A DNA stretch of 15,319 bases from Candidatus Sumerlaeota bacterium. Its GTDB lineage: Bacteria > Sumerlaeota > T1SED10-198M. The stretch is from positions 1 to 15,319 of the forward strand of contig PWGE01000001.1 in NCBI GenBank assembly GCA_003554345.1, written 5' to 3'. A program made the position numbers and the translations under genes. The notes under the pieces are model-generated. The model did no database searches. It was not told the DNA's origin and was given only the letters and a program-made list of their open reading frames with translations. Below, in pieces: positions 5,802 through 13,620 of this stretch (position 1 is the first letter of the stretch; each line of letters opens with the position of its first letter).

Positions 5802-7095
5802 AAAAGAACTTTATCTTTACCTGGAAAATTTAAAAAACAAAGTCTTTTCTCATGATGGTCGAAAAATAAAAATTCTCGAATTCGGACAGCGTAATTTTGA
5901 AGAAGGACCGGATTTTTGCCGGGCACTGGTGCAGATTGACGATACCAGGCATCGTGGCGCCATAGAACTTCATCTCAGGGCAAAAGACTGGTACCGTCAT
6001 TATCATCATATAAACCCTCTCTATGATAAGGTGTTGTTGCATCTTGTCTGGGAGGATGATGTTACCGTACCCACAGTTTTTAATAATAGAGGACATCTCA
6101 TTCCAACCCTTTCGATTCAGAAAATGAAAATACGCCGTAAGATGCTCCATTCGTGGATATGCCCTCATCAAAAATTACTCAATTCCCTGGATGATCTGGA
6201 GTACCTGGGATGGCAGCGTACCGGTCAAAGGATAGAGAGATTCCAGGTTATGATAAAAAAGAAAGGATGGGAAGAAGCGCTCTATCATCAGTTATTTCGA
6301 AACCTTATGTACAGGAAAAACATCCACCTGCCGGTATTGGTACCGCTGAAAGAGCTCAGGAAAACCGGGAAGGAAGGTGTGGGTGAGGAAAGGGAATTTG
6401 CTTATTTTCAACGATACCATTTTATGCCCCCGAAAATATCAGATGAATACAGCCGTCGTTACAGGGATTATTGCCTTCAGCGAAGCAGTTCAGAGGTTAT
6501 AAACGAACATTCTCTCTATGGATGTCGGCCCTATAATTATCCCTTACGCCGGATGGCAGGTTTGCTTATTTTGTATGATTATTTTTCTTATGATTTTTAT
6601 GGACGTATTTATTCAGATTGGTCTCGTCAAAATGGCAAAATGGAAATTTCTCAGCTCATATATCATTATTATACCCAATTTGATAAACATCGAACATCTT
6701 ACTGGCACTATCATTCCTCGTGGGGTAAAACAACCACTGCAAGGGTGGCTCTTATCGGAAAGCAACGCTGGAAGAACATTTTATTCAATACTCTTTTGCC
6801 TTTTTTATTGATAAAAGCCCGGAAATCCGGGCATACCGATTTTGCAGCAACCATAGAAAAGTGGATATATTCTATGCCACTCATGGAGCAAAATTACCAG
6901 GAACGTTTTATCAGGAGCCACCTTTCCTTCAACCCACGAAAGGCTCTTCATCAATATGGTCTTTTATTGATGTATGCCGGCTGCTTTAACCATGCTCAAA
7001 AAGACTGTTCGCACTGCCTGGAAATGTTGAAAAGTGACAGAAGTTCCTTTATTCATCAGAAGAACAAGAGGAGAGAAGGCTTCTTCCCATTTTGA
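5791..7095 (+). CDS. DUF2851 family protein
   Basis: A 434-aa cytoplasmic protein of the uncharacterised DUF2851 family, which is common in Bacteroidota and related phyla. The N-terminal hallmark is visible: NFEEGPDF (about 35-42), GAIELHLRAKDWYRHYHH (about 56-73), and YDKVLLHLVW (78-87). A central helical, basic region and a C-terminal cysteine cluster (GCFNHAQKDCSHC) follow, ending in a basic tail. The TTG at 5791 is taken as start, since AAGGA (5778-5782) lies 8 nt upstream and the length fits the family. An ATG at 5758 is in frame but has no ribosome site. It overlaps the glycosyltransferase by 11 bp. The PD...ExH pattern recalls PD-(D/E)XK nucleases, but this is speculation. Confidence 0.85.
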   Translation: MKNEKELYLYLENLKNKVFSHDGRKIKILEFGQRNFEEGPDFCRALVQIDDTRHRGAIELHLRAKDWYRHYHHINPLYDKVLLHLVWEDDVTVPTVFNNRGHLIPTLSIQKMKIRRKMLHSWICPHQKLLNSLDDLEYLGWQRTGQRIERFQVMIKKKGWEEALYHQLFRNLMYRKNIHLPVLVPLKELRKTGKEGVGEEREFAYFQRYHFMPPKISDEYSRRYRDYCLQRSSSEVINEHSLYGCRPYNYPLRRMAGLLILYDYFSYDFYGRIYSDWSRQNGKMEISQLIYHYYTQFDKHRTSYWHYHSSWGKTTTARVALIGKQRWKNILFNTLLPFLLIKARKSGHTDFAATIEKWIYSMPLMEQNYQERFIRSHLSFNPRKALHQYGLLLMYAGCFNHAQKDCSHCLEMLKSDRSSFIHQKNKRREGFFPF

Positions 7096-7102
7096 TTTCT
7101 AA

Positions 7103-7111
7103 TGTTATAAT
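7103..7111 (+). promoter_or_regulatory. Extended -10 promoter of the nrdR-cimA-hisS-aspS operon
   Basis: The sequence TGTTATAAT (7103-7111) is a perfect extended -10 (TG, one base, TATAAT). There is no clear -35, which extended -10 promoters can do without. Transcription would start near 7118, giving a leader of about 20 nt. It sits in the 42-bp gap between the DUF2851 gene and nrdR, and no terminator hairpin is visible there, so read-through from upstream is likely too. Confidence 0.6.
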
Positions 7112-7137
7112 GGTAAAATTCATTAATTTTAATTCTT

Positions 7138-7617
7138 ATGCGCTGTCCATATTGTACGAATAATAATACCAGGGTCACTGATTCCCGGGAACGGGAATCG
7201 GGAGAAGCGATATGGAGACGGCGTTTTTGTCCACAATGTAAAAAAAAATTCAGCACCCATGAACGGGTGGAAAGTATATCCGTTGTCGTATGTAAACGGG
7301 ACGGCAAGAAAGAACTCTATCATCGGGATAAGGTGTTGGGCGGTCTTCTCCGGGCATGCAAAAAACGACCGGTGAATCACCTGCAGATGGAAGAGATAGT
7401 AACTAATCTCGAACAGAACCTGCGCTCAAGAGAAGTTAAGGAAATTTCAACACATGAGATTGGAGAATATGTAATGGATTCGCTCAAAAATCTGGATAAC
7501 GTGGCTTATTTACGCTTTGCATCTGTCTATAAGGATTTTAAGGATATAGATGACTTTATCCAGGAAATGGGAGATTTTGCCAAAAAGGACCGTTCCAGGG
7601 AGATGAACAATGAGTGA
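7138..7617 (+). CDS. nrdR: Transcriptional repressor NrdR
   Basis: A nucleotide-sensing repressor of ribonucleotide reductase genes. The 159-aa protein has the standard layout. A zinc ribbon carries Cys3, Cys6, Cys31 and Cys34 (MRCPYC ... RRRFCPQC), followed by an ATP-cone domain at about 49-139 starting at VVVCKRDGKKELYHRDKV and ending in the conserved RFASVYKDF. It is only slightly longer than usual (about 150-155 aa). No Shine-Dalgarno precedes the ATG. Its last 8 bp overlap cimA, and AGGGAG inside nrdR serves as the cimA ribosome site. No ribonucleotide reductase gene or obvious NrdR box is seen in the window. Confidence 0.97.
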   Translation: MRCPYCTNNNTRVTDSRERESGEAIWRRRFCPQCKKKFSTHERVESISVVVCKRDGKKELYHRDKVLGGLLRACKKRPVNHLQMEEIVTNLEQNLRSREVKEISTHEIGEYVMDSLKNLDNVAYLRFASVYKDFKDIDDFIQEMGDFAKKDRSREMNNE

Positions 7618-9199
7618 GAAAGTGTATATCTTTGATACTTTACTGAGAGATGGAGAGCAGGGTGAGAATGTCAGTTTTGCTCTTCCGGATAAAATTGCCA
7701 TAGCTCAAAAACTGGATGAATTTGGTATTGACTATATCGAAGGGGGATGGCCGGGCTCCAATCCCAAGGCAGTTGCTTTTTTCAGGGAGATGAAAAATAT
7801 TACCCTGAGATATTCCAGGCTGGTAGCTTTCGGAAGTACCAGGAGACGTGATACTTCTCCCGCGGATGATAAGAATATTCAGGCATTACTGGAAGCAGAA
7901 ACGCCGACCATTGCTATTTTTGGCAAATCCTGGGATTTGCATGTGAAGGAAGCTTTAAAGGTATCCCTGGAAGAAAATCTCCGGATGGTCACCGATTCTG
8001 TTTCTTATTTGAAGGATAAAGGAAAAGAACTCATTTTTGATGCCGAGCATTTTTTTGACGGCTACAAGGAAAATCGCCAGTATGCCATGCAGGTTCTGGA
8101 ACATGCCGTGCAAGCAGGCGCTGATGTGCTCTCTCTGTGTGATACAAATGGCGGTTCTCTGCCCCATGAAATAGAAGCCATTGTCCATGAGGTCTGTCAA
8201 CGCTATCCGGATACTACTGTGGGAATTCATGCGCATAATGATTCCGGTCTGGGCATTGCCAATAGTCTGATGGCTGTGAAAGCAGGTGCCCGTCATGTGC
8301 AGGGGACGATCAATGGTTTTGGAGAGCGAACCGGAAACGCCGATTTATGTGCGATTATTCCCGGTTTGAATCTGAAAATGGGATACACCGCCATAGAGCC
8401 GGAGAGATTACAGCTTCTTACGCCCCTTTCCCGCTTTATCTATGAACAGTGCAATCTGCTTCCGGATGAAAAACAGCCCTATGTGGGGTCCAGTGCCTTT
8501 GCTCATAAAGGGGGGATTCATGTAAGTGCTGTGCAGAAAAATCCTCGTACCTATGAGCATATTGAGCCCACTCATATTGGAAATGAGCGGAGAATTCTTA
8601 TTTCAGAACTTGCCGGGCGGTCTAATTTTATTGCCAAAGCATCCACTTTTAAGGTGGCAGAATTGAAATCTGATGAAGAGGTGAAAAAGGTTTTAACCCA
8701 GGTGAAAAACCTGGAAAATAAGGGGTATCATTTTGAGGTGGCTGAAGCTTCCCTGGAAATTCTGGTCAAAAAAGTGCTGGGCGACCATCAGGATTTTTTC
8801 TCTCTTGATGGCTTCAGAGTATATATCTCTAAACACATCAATAAAGAAACGTGGACAGAAGCCTCGGTAAAATTGAGCGTTAATAATGTCTATGAACATA
8901 CTGCCGGTGAAGGAAATGGACCCGTCGATGCCCTGAATGTGGCTTTGCGAAAAGCAGTGGAAAAATTTTATCCTTCATTAAAATCGGTGAAGCTGATAGA
9001 TTATAAGGTCCGGGTTTTGGATGTATATGAAGGAACAGGGGCCACAGTACGGGTGCTCATTACCTCTACTGATGGTGAGCATCAGTGGACCACCATGGGA
9101 GTCTCCCCCGATATTATAGAGGCATCCTACCGGGCACTTGTGGATAGTATTGAATACAAGCTTTTTCTTGAGGAAAAGAATAATGAGGGCGGTAAATGA
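7610..9199 (+). CDS. cimA: (R)-citramalate synthase
   Basis: Condenses pyruvate and acetyl-CoA to citramalate, the first step of a threonine-independent isoleucine route. The 529-aa protein belongs to the long CimA/LeuA-like group. The TIM barrel opens with FDTLLRDGEQGENVSF (Arg13 and Asp14 catalytic and metal positions). It has the citramalate-type YIEGGWPGSNPK (43-53) and the metal-binding HAHND (207-211) followed by SGLGIANS. A C-terminal LeuA-type regulatory domain covers about 400-525, with GNGPVDALNVALRKA. Homocitrate or isopropylmalate synthase is less likely, because the GGWPGSNPK segment is typical of CimA. The ATG at 7610 overlaps nrdR by 8 bp and follows AGGGAG. The stop abuts the hisS start with no gap. 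Confidence 0.92.
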   Translation: MSEKVYIFDTLLRDGEQGENVSFALPDKIAIAQKLDEFGIDYIEGGWPGSNPKAVAFFREMKNITLRYSRLVAFGSTRRRDTSPADDKNIQALLEAETPTIAIFGKSWDLHVKEALKVSLEENLRMVTDSVSYLKDKGKELIFDAEHFFDGYKENRQYAMQVLEHAVQAGADVLSLCDTNGGSLPHEIEAIVHEVCQRYPDTTVGIHAHNDSGLGIANSLMAVKAGARHVQGTINGFGERTGNADLCAIIPGLNLKMGYTAIEPERLQLLTPLSRFIYEQCNLLPDEKQPYVGSSAFAHKGGIHVSAVQKNPRTYEHIEPTHIGNERRILISELAGRSNFIAKASTFKVAELKSDEEVKKVLTQVKNLENKGYHFEVAEASLEILVKKVLGDHQDFFSLDGFRVYISKHINKETWTEASVKLSVNNVYEHTAGEGNGPVDALNVALRKAVEKFYPSLKSVKLIDYKVRVLDVYEGTGATVRVLITSTDGEHQWTTMGVSPDIIEASYRALVDSIEYKLFLEEKNNEGGK

Positions 9200-10459
9200 A
9201 TGAAGTACCGGATTCCTAAGGGCACCGTTGACCTGTATTCGCCCCACATTCACTACTCCCAGGCAGTCTACTCACATGCCTGTCACCTCTTTACAAGATA
9301 CGGATTCAGCGAGGTTGTTACGCCTGTATTTGAGCATACAGATATTTTTGTGCGCAGTATTGGAGAAAGCTCCGATATTGTCCATAAAGAAATGTATACC
9401 TTTAATGATCGCAGCGGCAGGTCCCTGACTCTTCGTCCGGAAGGGACAGCAGGAGTAGTGCGGGCTTACCTGGGAAATAAGCAAACCAATGTTGATGCGC
9501 ACCAACGATGGTTTTACTTTGGCCCCATGTTTCGCTATGAAAGGCCTCAAAAAGGGAGATATCGCCAGTTTTATCAGCTTGGCGTAGAAATTTTCGGTTG
9601 TGAAAATCCTTATTATGATGCTGAGCTTATTGCCCTGTTGGCAGAATATATTGAATCTTTTCAGATTCCGGAGTATGATCTGAAAATCAATAATATAGGC
9701 TGTAAAGAATGTCGGCCGACTTATAACAGACAGCTTCAAGAGTATCTTTCCCGCTATACTTCTCAACTCTGTAACGACTGTCAGTATCGCCTTTCTCACA
9801 ATCCTCTTCGGGTATTTGACTGTAAGAATAAGGCATGCAGGCAGATCTGGGAAGAAGCGCCGCTTATACATGAAGCAGCCTGTCCCTCCTGTCAGAGCCA
9901 CTATGAAAATGCACTGTTCTGGTTGGATCAACTGGATGTTTCCTACGTTCAGGACCCTTTTCTGGTGCGGGGATTTGATTATTATACCCGGCTGGTATTT
10001 GAATTTTGCAGTAATAAACTGGGAGCACAGGATGCCTTTCTCGGCGGAGGAAGATATGATAATCTGGTTGAGGAGTTCGGAGGAAAACCCACCCCGGCCC
10101 TGGGAGCGAGTTTTGGCGTGGAACGCTTAATCCTCCTTATGAAAGAGTATGAGTATTCTGCTCAGCCGGATATTCCCTTTTACTATTTTGTCGTATTTGA
10201 CAGGGAGAACTGTCGGCAAAATGTGCCTTTTATTCAATGGATGAGGCGACAGGGATATCCTGTTCTCATTGGAGATTACAACCGCTCTTTGAAGTATCAG
10301 TTTAAAGAAGCCGACCGAAAAAATGCTGACTATGTTCTGATACGAGGAGAGAATGAAATAGCGGAGGATACGATACAGGTCAAAAACATACGATCCTCTC
10401 AACAGGACAATATATCTCTTTCAGAGTTTAAACAACAAGCAGGGAGCAACAACACGTGA
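9200..10459 (+). CDS. hisS: Histidine--tRNA ligase
   Basis: A class II synthetase of 419 aa that charges tRNA-His. The segment TLRPEGTAGVVRA (77-89) and motif 2, FRYERPQKGRYRQFYQLGVE (111-130), are present. The histidine-specific VRGFDYYTRLVFEF (256-269) and motif 3, GASFGVERL (302-310), are also present. An insertion domain carries four cysteine pairs (168/171, 191/194, 208/213, 228/231), a pattern seen in many bacterial HisRS and probably zinc-related. The C-terminal anticodon-binding domain (about 325-415) ends in a short tail. The ATG directly follows the cimA stop codon, with GAGGGCGG (9185-9192) as the likely ribosome site. The 3' end overlaps aspS by 4 bp (GTGA). Confidence 0.97.
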   Translation: MKYRIPKGTVDLYSPHIHYSQAVYSHACHLFTRYGFSEVVTPVFEHTDIFVRSIGESSDIVHKEMYTFNDRSGRSLTLRPEGTAGVVRAYLGNKQTNVDAHQRWFYFGPMFRYERPQKGRYRQFYQLGVEIFGCENPYYDAELIALLAEYIESFQIPEYDLKINNIGCKECRPTYNRQLQEYLSRYTSQLCNDCQYRLSHNPLRVFDCKNKACRQIWEEAPLIHEAACPSCQSHYENALFWLDQLDVSYVQDPFLVRGFDYYTRLVFEFCSNKLGAQDAFLGGGRYDNLVEEFGGKPTPALGASFGVERLILLMKEYEYSAQPDIPFYYFVVFDRENCRQNVPFIQWMRRQGYPVLIGDYNRSLKYQFKEADRKNADYVLIRGENEIAEDTIQVKNIRSSQQDNISLSEFKQQAGSNNT

Positions 10460-12243
10460 ACAACATTTCAACGATGAGAACCCATTACTGTGGCGAATTA
10501 ACCAGTGAGATGATTGGTGAGAATGTCACCCTTTGTGGTTGGGTCAACAGCACCCGTGATCACGGAGGTCTTATTTTTATTGATTTAAGAGATGTCAGTG
10601 GCATCGTTCAGTCTGTAATCGATCCGGTAGATACTCCGCAGGCTCATAAAAAAGGTCATCAGGTACGGGATGAATTTGTTTTACAGTTAACAGGAAAAAT
10701 CGTCCGGCGTCCCGAAGAAACCATAAATCCTCGACTGAAAACAGGTGAAATAGAAGTAGAGGTGGCTACTCTTGAGATATTAAATGCATCCCGTCCACTT
10801 CCTTTTCAGATTGATGAGGCAAAAGATATATCAGAAGAAGTACGTTTAAGATACCGGTTTTTAGATCTCAGACGAGCGGAAATGCAGAAAAAGCTTAAAA
10901 CACGTCATCAGGTTTACCAGATTACCCGCCGTATACTTGATAAGCATCGTTTTACAGAAGTAGAAACACCCATTTTGTCGCGGAGTACCCCAGAGGGTGC
11001 ACGAGATTATCTTGTTCCCAGCCGGGTGCATGCGGGCAAATTTTATGCCCTTCCTCAATCACCTCAGCTCTTCAAACAGTTACTGATGGTTTCAGGCGTA
11101 GAACGATACTATCAATTTGCCCGCTGTTTTCGTGATGAAGACCTGCGGGCGGATCGCCAACCGGAACATACCCAGATTGATATGGAAATGTCTTATGTGA
11201 ATGAAGAAGATATTCTTCTTATTGTCGAAGAACTGGCTCGTTCACTCTTCAGAGAAGTAAAGGCAGTGGACCTGCCCTCAGAATTTCCCCGTATGACCTA
11301 TCAGGAAGCGATGTTAAAGTACGGTACCGACAGACCGGACTTGCGGATCCCCCTGGAAATTAAAGATGTTTCTGAGCTGGTAAAGGATTCGGAATTTAAG
11401 GTGTTTACTGCTACCATCCAAAAGGGCGGTGTGGTTCGAGGATTATGTATCCCCGGCGGCGCTGTTTTATCCCGTAAAGATCTTGATGATTATACTTCTT
11501 TTGCCGGTAATTACGGTGCTAAAGGAATGGCGTGGATAAAATGTCAGGAAGATGGCCTGCAGTCACGTATCCTTAAATTCTTTCCTGAAAAAATGCTTGC
11601 GGAACTTCAGGAAGTATTTTCGGCAAAAGCCGGGGACTTGATGGTCTTTATTGCCGACAGAGAATCAGTAGCCTGTCAGACCCTGGCCCAATTACGTTTA
11701 AAATTTGCCGAACAATTTTCGCTTGTGGAAGAAGGTTATAGACCGTTATGGGTGACCAATTTTCCCATGATGGAGTATAATGAAGAAGAAAAACGCTGGG
11801 AAGCGATGCATCACCCTTTCACCTCTCCTCTTGAAGAGGATATTCCCTACCTGGAAAAAGACCCCTCAAGGGTCCGTGCTCGTGCCTATGATCTGGTAGT
11901 GAATGGTACAGAGCTTGGTGGGGGAAGTATTCGTATTCACAGGCAGGAAGTGCAGGAAAAAGTTTTTCGAAGCCTGGGGATGGACAAAAAAGATGTTCAG
12001 GAACAATTCGGCTTTTTTCTCAATGCCCTTCAGTATGGGACTCCTCCCCACGGAGGTCTGGCAATTGGGCTGGATCGACTCTGTATGATCCTGACAGATT
12101 CTTCTTCTATTCGGGATGTCATTCCTTTTCCTAAAACCCAGCGGGCTATTTCTCTGGTATCAGGAGAGCCTGCTCCTGTATATGAAAAACAGCTGGAAGA
12201 ACTTCATATTAAAGTGATGGAAGAAGAAGAGGAAGAAAAATAG
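10456..12243 (+). CDS. aspS: Aspartate--tRNA ligase (bacterial type, possibly non-discriminating)
   Basis: A class II synthetase of 595 aa. Its N-terminal OB-fold anticodon domain starts at MRTHYCGEL. The catalytic core has QSPQLFKQLLM, motif 2 in FRDEDLRADRQPEHTQID, and motif 3 in GLAIGLDRL. The bacterial GAD insertion lies between about 290 and 420. The start is a GTG overlapping the hisS stop by 4 bp, with AGGGAG (10441-10446) 9 nt upstream. An ATG at 10474 is closer to the common family N-terminus but has no ribosome site. The OB-fold segment reads GWVNSTRDHGG. The His there (residue 36) is the residue associated with enzymes that also make Asp-tRNA-Asn. It is the last gene of the operon, followed by a strong terminator. 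Confidence 0.97.
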   Translation: MNNISTMRTHYCGELTSEMIGENVTLCGWVNSTRDHGGLIFIDLRDVSGIVQSVIDPVDTPQAHKKGHQVRDEFVLQLTGKIVRRPEETINPRLKTGEIEVEVATLEILNASRPLPFQIDEAKDISEEVRLRYRFLDLRRAEMQKKLKTRHQVYQITRRILDKHRFTEVETPILSRSTPEGARDYLVPSRVHAGKFYALPQSPQLFKQLLMVSGVERYYQFARCFRDEDLRADRQPEHTQIDMEMSYVNEEDILLIVEELARSLFREVKAVDLPSEFPRMTYQEAMLKYGTDRPDLRIPLEIKDVSELVKDSEFKVFTATIQKGGVVRGLCIPGGAVLSRKDLDDYTSFAGNYGAKGMAWIKCQEDGLQSRILKFFPEKMLAELQEVFSAKAGDLMVFIADRESVACQTLAQLRLKFAEQFSLVEEGYRPLWVTNFPMMEYNEEEKRWEAMHHPFTSPLEEDIPYLEKDPSRVRARAYDLVVNGTELGGGSIRIHRQEVQEKVFRSLGMDKKDVQEQFGFFLNALQYGTPPHGGLAIGLDRLCMILTDSSSIRDVIPFPKTQRAISLVSGEPAPVYEKQLEELHIKVMEEEEEEK

Positions 12244-12280
12244 GTTTTACTGCTAGTTTTAACAGCTGAACAAAAAAGAA

Positions 12281-12313
12281 AAAGGAGGATGGCAAGCCAT
12301 CCTCCTTTTTTTT
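12281..12313. terminator. Bidirectional rho-independent terminator
   Basis: A perfect 12-bp stem, AAAGGAGGATGG (12281-12292) with CCATCCTCCTTT (12297-12308), closes a 4-nt CAAG loop. It is followed by a T run (to 12313) and preceded by an A-rich stretch, so it works in both directions. It sits between the convergent aspS and tolB genes. Confidence 0.93.
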
Positions 12314-12336
12314 ATGGTACGTTTTTTCTGTCAGGT

Positions 12337-13620
12337 TTAATAGTAAAAATCGGATGGCGCCGGGTTCTTATTCAATCCTTCATAATCAGTAAGCATGGTG
12401 CGGTTACTGCCGTCTGAGTTCATTCTGTAAACCCGCCAGTTATTCTCTTCGTTGGAAATAAAATAGATGAATTCTCCACAGGGAGACCATGATGGTTGAT
12501 AGGAATCAAATTGTCCCTCGGTGATGACCTCAAAATCAGTACCATTTGCATTCACGGTGGCAATTTGAAAGTAGGGACCTACCCGGGTGGTCAGGGCAAT
12601 TTCGTCTCTGACAGACCAAACCGGTTCTGATTGCATCACATTTTCGCGGGTTAAACGCCTGGTATCCTCTGTTTCATAGTCCATAACATAGGCACGGAGC
12701 GGTCCTGCCCGGTCGGAAGTAAACACAAGGTAATCACCACAGGGGGACCAGCAGGGGTCGGATTCAATAGCCCGGGTAGTGGTGGTCAGCCGGCGGACAT
12801 CATTGCCATTCGGATCCATGGAGTATAACTCAGGATTTCCTTCTTTACCTAATGCTACTACAATACGGTTCCGAACATTGGAATAGGTTGCGCCTAAATT
12901 CTGGAGCGGAGAATCGGAAATAACCTTTATTTCTCCACTTTGCATGTCAAGGCGGAAGAGGTCGGGGTTCACATAACGATAGGAAGTAAAATAGAGAAAA
13001 CTATTGTCTATAGCCCATTCTGGTGCTACGAGCAGACTGTTTTGACGGGTTATACGCCGGTCATTATGACCATCCCAGTCCATGACGTGTATCTCTGTTT
13101 CTCCGGAAGCGTCAGAAATATAGGCAATACGGGAAGAAAAAGAAGCCTGTGCTCCGGTAAGATTATAAAAAATGTCGGATGATATCCGGTGTGCAAGTCC
13201 TCTTTGATTTCCTGCCGGTGTTGACATCTCCCTGTTGAGTATTATCCCTCTTGCACGAATATCAAAGATACCGAACTCTGCATGAAGGCGTTCATTTCTT
13301 TCTTCTACACGGCCAAAGATAACAAACTGGGCGTCAACTTCTTCCCAGTCATCGTAGTTCGGTCTGATGCGTGTCTCTCTGTACAAAGGACTGGAAACTT
13401 CTTCCAGGTTAGTGGATGTTACGTTGAAATGCGGGTATGCTGAAAAGTTGTCGATAATAACCTCACGAATTTCTTCACCCGCATCAATATCGGTATCAAA
13501 TTCAGCGACTGCTAAAGCATAGTGCTCGACACCTCTTTCCAGTACTATTTCTACTCCCCATATTCCTGTTGTCAGGAAACAGAGAAATAACAAACTACAG
13601 AAGATTCGTAATTGTTTCAT
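12337..13620 (-). CDS. tolB: TolB-like periplasmic beta-propeller protein
   Basis: A 427-aa secreted protein. A signal peptide covers about residues 1-22 (MKQLRIFCSLLFLCFLTTGIWG), followed by a TolB N-terminal alpha/beta domain to about 140 that contains VIIDNFSAYPHFNV. The remainder is a propeller built from PD40/WD40-like repeats with recurring motifs such as AYISDASGETEIHVMDWDG, SPCGDYLVFTSDRAG and SWSPCGEFIYFIS. In Gram-negatives TolB works with Pal and TolA to keep the outer membrane tethered. No tolQRA or pal is visible here, and the gene instead follows yidC and a zinc-finger gene, so the assignment rests on sequence layout. The start has GGGAG about 6 nt upstream on the minus strand, within the 3' end of the preceding gene, which it overlaps by 26 bp. 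Confidence 0.87.
   Translation of the reverse strand: MKQLRIFCSLLFLCFLTTGIWGVEIVLERGVEHYALAVAEFDTDIDAGEEIREVIIDNFSAYPHFNVTSTNLEEVSSPLYRETRIRPNYDDWEEVDAQFVIFGRVEERNERLHAEFGIFDIRARGIILNREMSTPAGNQRGLAHRISSDIFYNLTGAQASFSSRIAYISDASGETEIHVMDWDGHNDRRITRQNSLLVAPEWAIDNSFLYFTSYRYVNPDLFRLDMQSGEIKVISDSPLQNLGATYSNVRNRIVVALGKEGNPELYSMDPNGNDVRRLTTTTRAIESDPCWSPCGDYLVFTSDRAGPLRAYVMDYETEDTRRLTRENVMQSEPVWSVRDEIALTTRVGPYFQIATVNANGTDFEVITEGQFDSYQPSWSPCGEFIYFISNEENNWRVYRMNSDGSNRTMLTDYEGLNKNPAPSDFYY

Noticed and set aside
7240-7248. A9 run in nrdR as a phase-variable tract
   Set aside because: It encodes expected basic residues of the zinc ribbon (CKKKF), is shorter than the A11 tract, and NrdR is not a plausible phase-variable gene.
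9272-9931. A 219-codon minus-strand open frame inside hisS
   Set aside because: It is fully antisense to a clearly conserved synthetase, has no family resemblance, and its length is explained by codon structure of the sense gene.
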